Origin: Actinomycetota bacterium
Lineage (GTDB): Bacteria; Actinomycetota; Acidimicrobiia; Acidimicrobiales; CADCSY01
Direction of reading: 5' to 3'
Length of the DNA stretch: 40,248 nt
Assembly (NCBI GenBank): GCA_019347915.1
Contig: JAHWKL010000010.1
Coordinates: forward strand, 1 to 40,248
Shown: positions 39,692 to 40,248 of the stretch, one piece after another
Numbering within the stretch: position 1 is the first letter of the stretch
Layout: every line of letters begins with the position of its first letter
Made by a program: the position numbers and the translations under genes
The notes under the pieces: model-generated
Databases searched by the model: none
Seen by the model: only the letters and a program-made list of their open reading frames with translations
Told to the model about the DNA's origin: nothing

Positions 39692-39973
39692 CTATGCCAA
39701 GCCCACCTTCGACGCCGTGGCCGAGGCCACGGCCCGCTTGGACCCTGTCCGGCGCCGAGGAGCGCCCCGCTGACCGGGCGCTTCGACATCGCCGGTCGCC
39801 TCTGGCGTCGTCACGTAGGTCCACACCGCGCCGGTCGCCTCCACGTCGGTGGCCACGTTGCGGCCAGGAGCCAGGGCACGCTCGACCTTCTTGCGAGCGG
39901 ACGCTTCGTCGAAAGCAAGCACGCTCAGCTTCGCCTCGATCTCGACCTGGAATGGGCGCTTCTGCTTAGGCAT
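39692..39973 (-). CDS. Small hypothetical protein of the integrated element
   Basis: I do not recognise this 93-residue product. It begins 'MPKQKRPFQVEIEAKLSVLAFDEASARKKVERALAPG' in pattern, with alternating hydrophobic residues that suggest a beta-alpha-beta fold, then 'NVATDVEATGAVWTYVTTPEATGDV' and a basic C-terminal tail. The first 60 residues look like genuine protein; the tail may be read-through of decayed DNA. There is no clear ribosome site. It lies in the accessory segment after tRNA-Glu and points toward the integrase remnant. Confidence 0.45.
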   Translation of the reverse strand: MPKQKRPFQVEIEAKLSVLAFDEASARKKVERALAPGRNVATDVEATGAVWTYVTTPEATGDVEAPGQRGAPRRRTGSKRAVASATASKVGLA

Positions 39974-40248
39974 GTCATGAGGCTACGGAAGTGAACCGCG
40001 TCCGGAGGCGCGGCGTAGCACCGTGGACGGCCTTTCTCACCCACCTCGCGCCGCAATCGCCACCTTCCGGACGACACGGCACCGCCTAGGATCGCCGTAG
40101 AGGCCCTCAGGGGAAGGCGGTGGGGGGTTGGTAGCGGCGATTCCACCGACGCGGCGGTTCCAGGGCGCTGGATCCTCAGGACCGTCTTGTGGTGGGGGCC
40201 GGGCCGGCTTTCTGGCGGCCGGAGGGTTCCCCCAATGTGCGTCGCCCC
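39974..40248. other. Right edge without a recognisable gene
   Basis: I see no coding frame with protein character in these 275 bases. Short GC-rich inverted motifs and a G-rich run (about 40120-40132) are present. The sequence continues beyond the window, so a gene start here cannot be excluded. Confidence 0.4.

Noticed and set aside
39690-39770. Plus-strand peptide NLYAKPTFDAVAEATARLD as a gene fragment
   Set aside because: It looks protein-like but has no start, no recognised family and overlaps a more convincing minus-strand frame; evidence is insufficient.

Overview
The window is a very GC-rich chromosomal segment from an actinobacterium, plausibly of class Acidimicrobiia. The reasons are codon use dominated by G/C third positions, many GTG starts, and a branched-chain amino acid/serine/gltX neighbourhood that resembles the mycobacterial locus (ilvB-ilvN-ilvC, serA, leuC-leuD with a divergent IclR regulator, leuB, gltX). 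The class is inferred, not proven. Most genes are intact and ordinary. The interest lies in regulation, repeats and a few broken genes.

Layout. 1-9300: the tail of a redoxin-like gene, a second thioredoxin-like protein, an eIF2B-like protein, a dienelactone hydrolase, a GT2 glycosyltransferase, a four-unit 83-bp tandem repeat, a glycogen-debranching-type enzyme, and a minus-strand operon encoding a DedA-like membrane protein, two related P-loop ATPases (one with a CxCC metal-site motif) and a GT4 glycosyltransferase. 9300-12800: ilvB-ilvN-ilvC behind a leader-peptide attenuator. 12847-14786: a fused PAS/PP2C-phosphatase/anti-sigma-kinase protein translationally coupled to a STAS protein. 14787-15163: a gene-free repeat island. 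15164-20657: serC, divergent from an aminotransferase, a lipase-maturation-factor-like membrane protein and serA. 20686-21383: a ferredoxin and a membrane-anchored protein with a sunset-like C-terminus. 21454-23136: a leucine-rich leader peptide, attenuator and leuA. 23173-23851: a Phd/PIN toxin-antitoxin pair whose antitoxin looks frameshifted. 23954-25354: a DUF2786 protein. 25314-28148: leuC-leuD divergent from an IclR-type regulator. 28203-30420: an SDR oxidoreductase and a convergent greA-hydrolase operon, separated by a strong hairpin. 30519-34673: a third leader peptide and attenuator, then leuB (frameshifted as sequenced), ilvE, cimA and a small unknown gene. 34737-38861: an alpha/beta hydrolase, an M48 protease, gltX and a DUF218 protein. 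38879-39059: tRNA-Gln(CTG) and tRNA-Glu(CTC). After tRNA-Glu comes the decayed front of a tyrosine-integrase gene and poorly coding DNA, i.e. the edge of an old integrated element.

How the genes work together. IlvBNC and IlvE make valine and isoleucine. CimA supplies citramalate, and LeuA supplies isopropylmalate. LeuCD and LeuB serve both the leucine route and the citramalate route to isoleucine, which fits leuB sitting with ilvE and cimA. SerA and SerC perform the first two steps of serine synthesis. GltX probably charges the two tRNAs encoded beside it.

Two regulatory patterns run through the window. First, three separate operons (ilvB, leuA, leuB) begin with an 11-13 codon leader peptide whose stop codon is followed at the very next base by a GC-rich hairpin and then a terminator. 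Second, at least sixteen start codons, including those three leaders, lie 6-8 bases after a YANNNT-like -10 box (TTCCCT at leuA), which implies widespread leaderless transcription.
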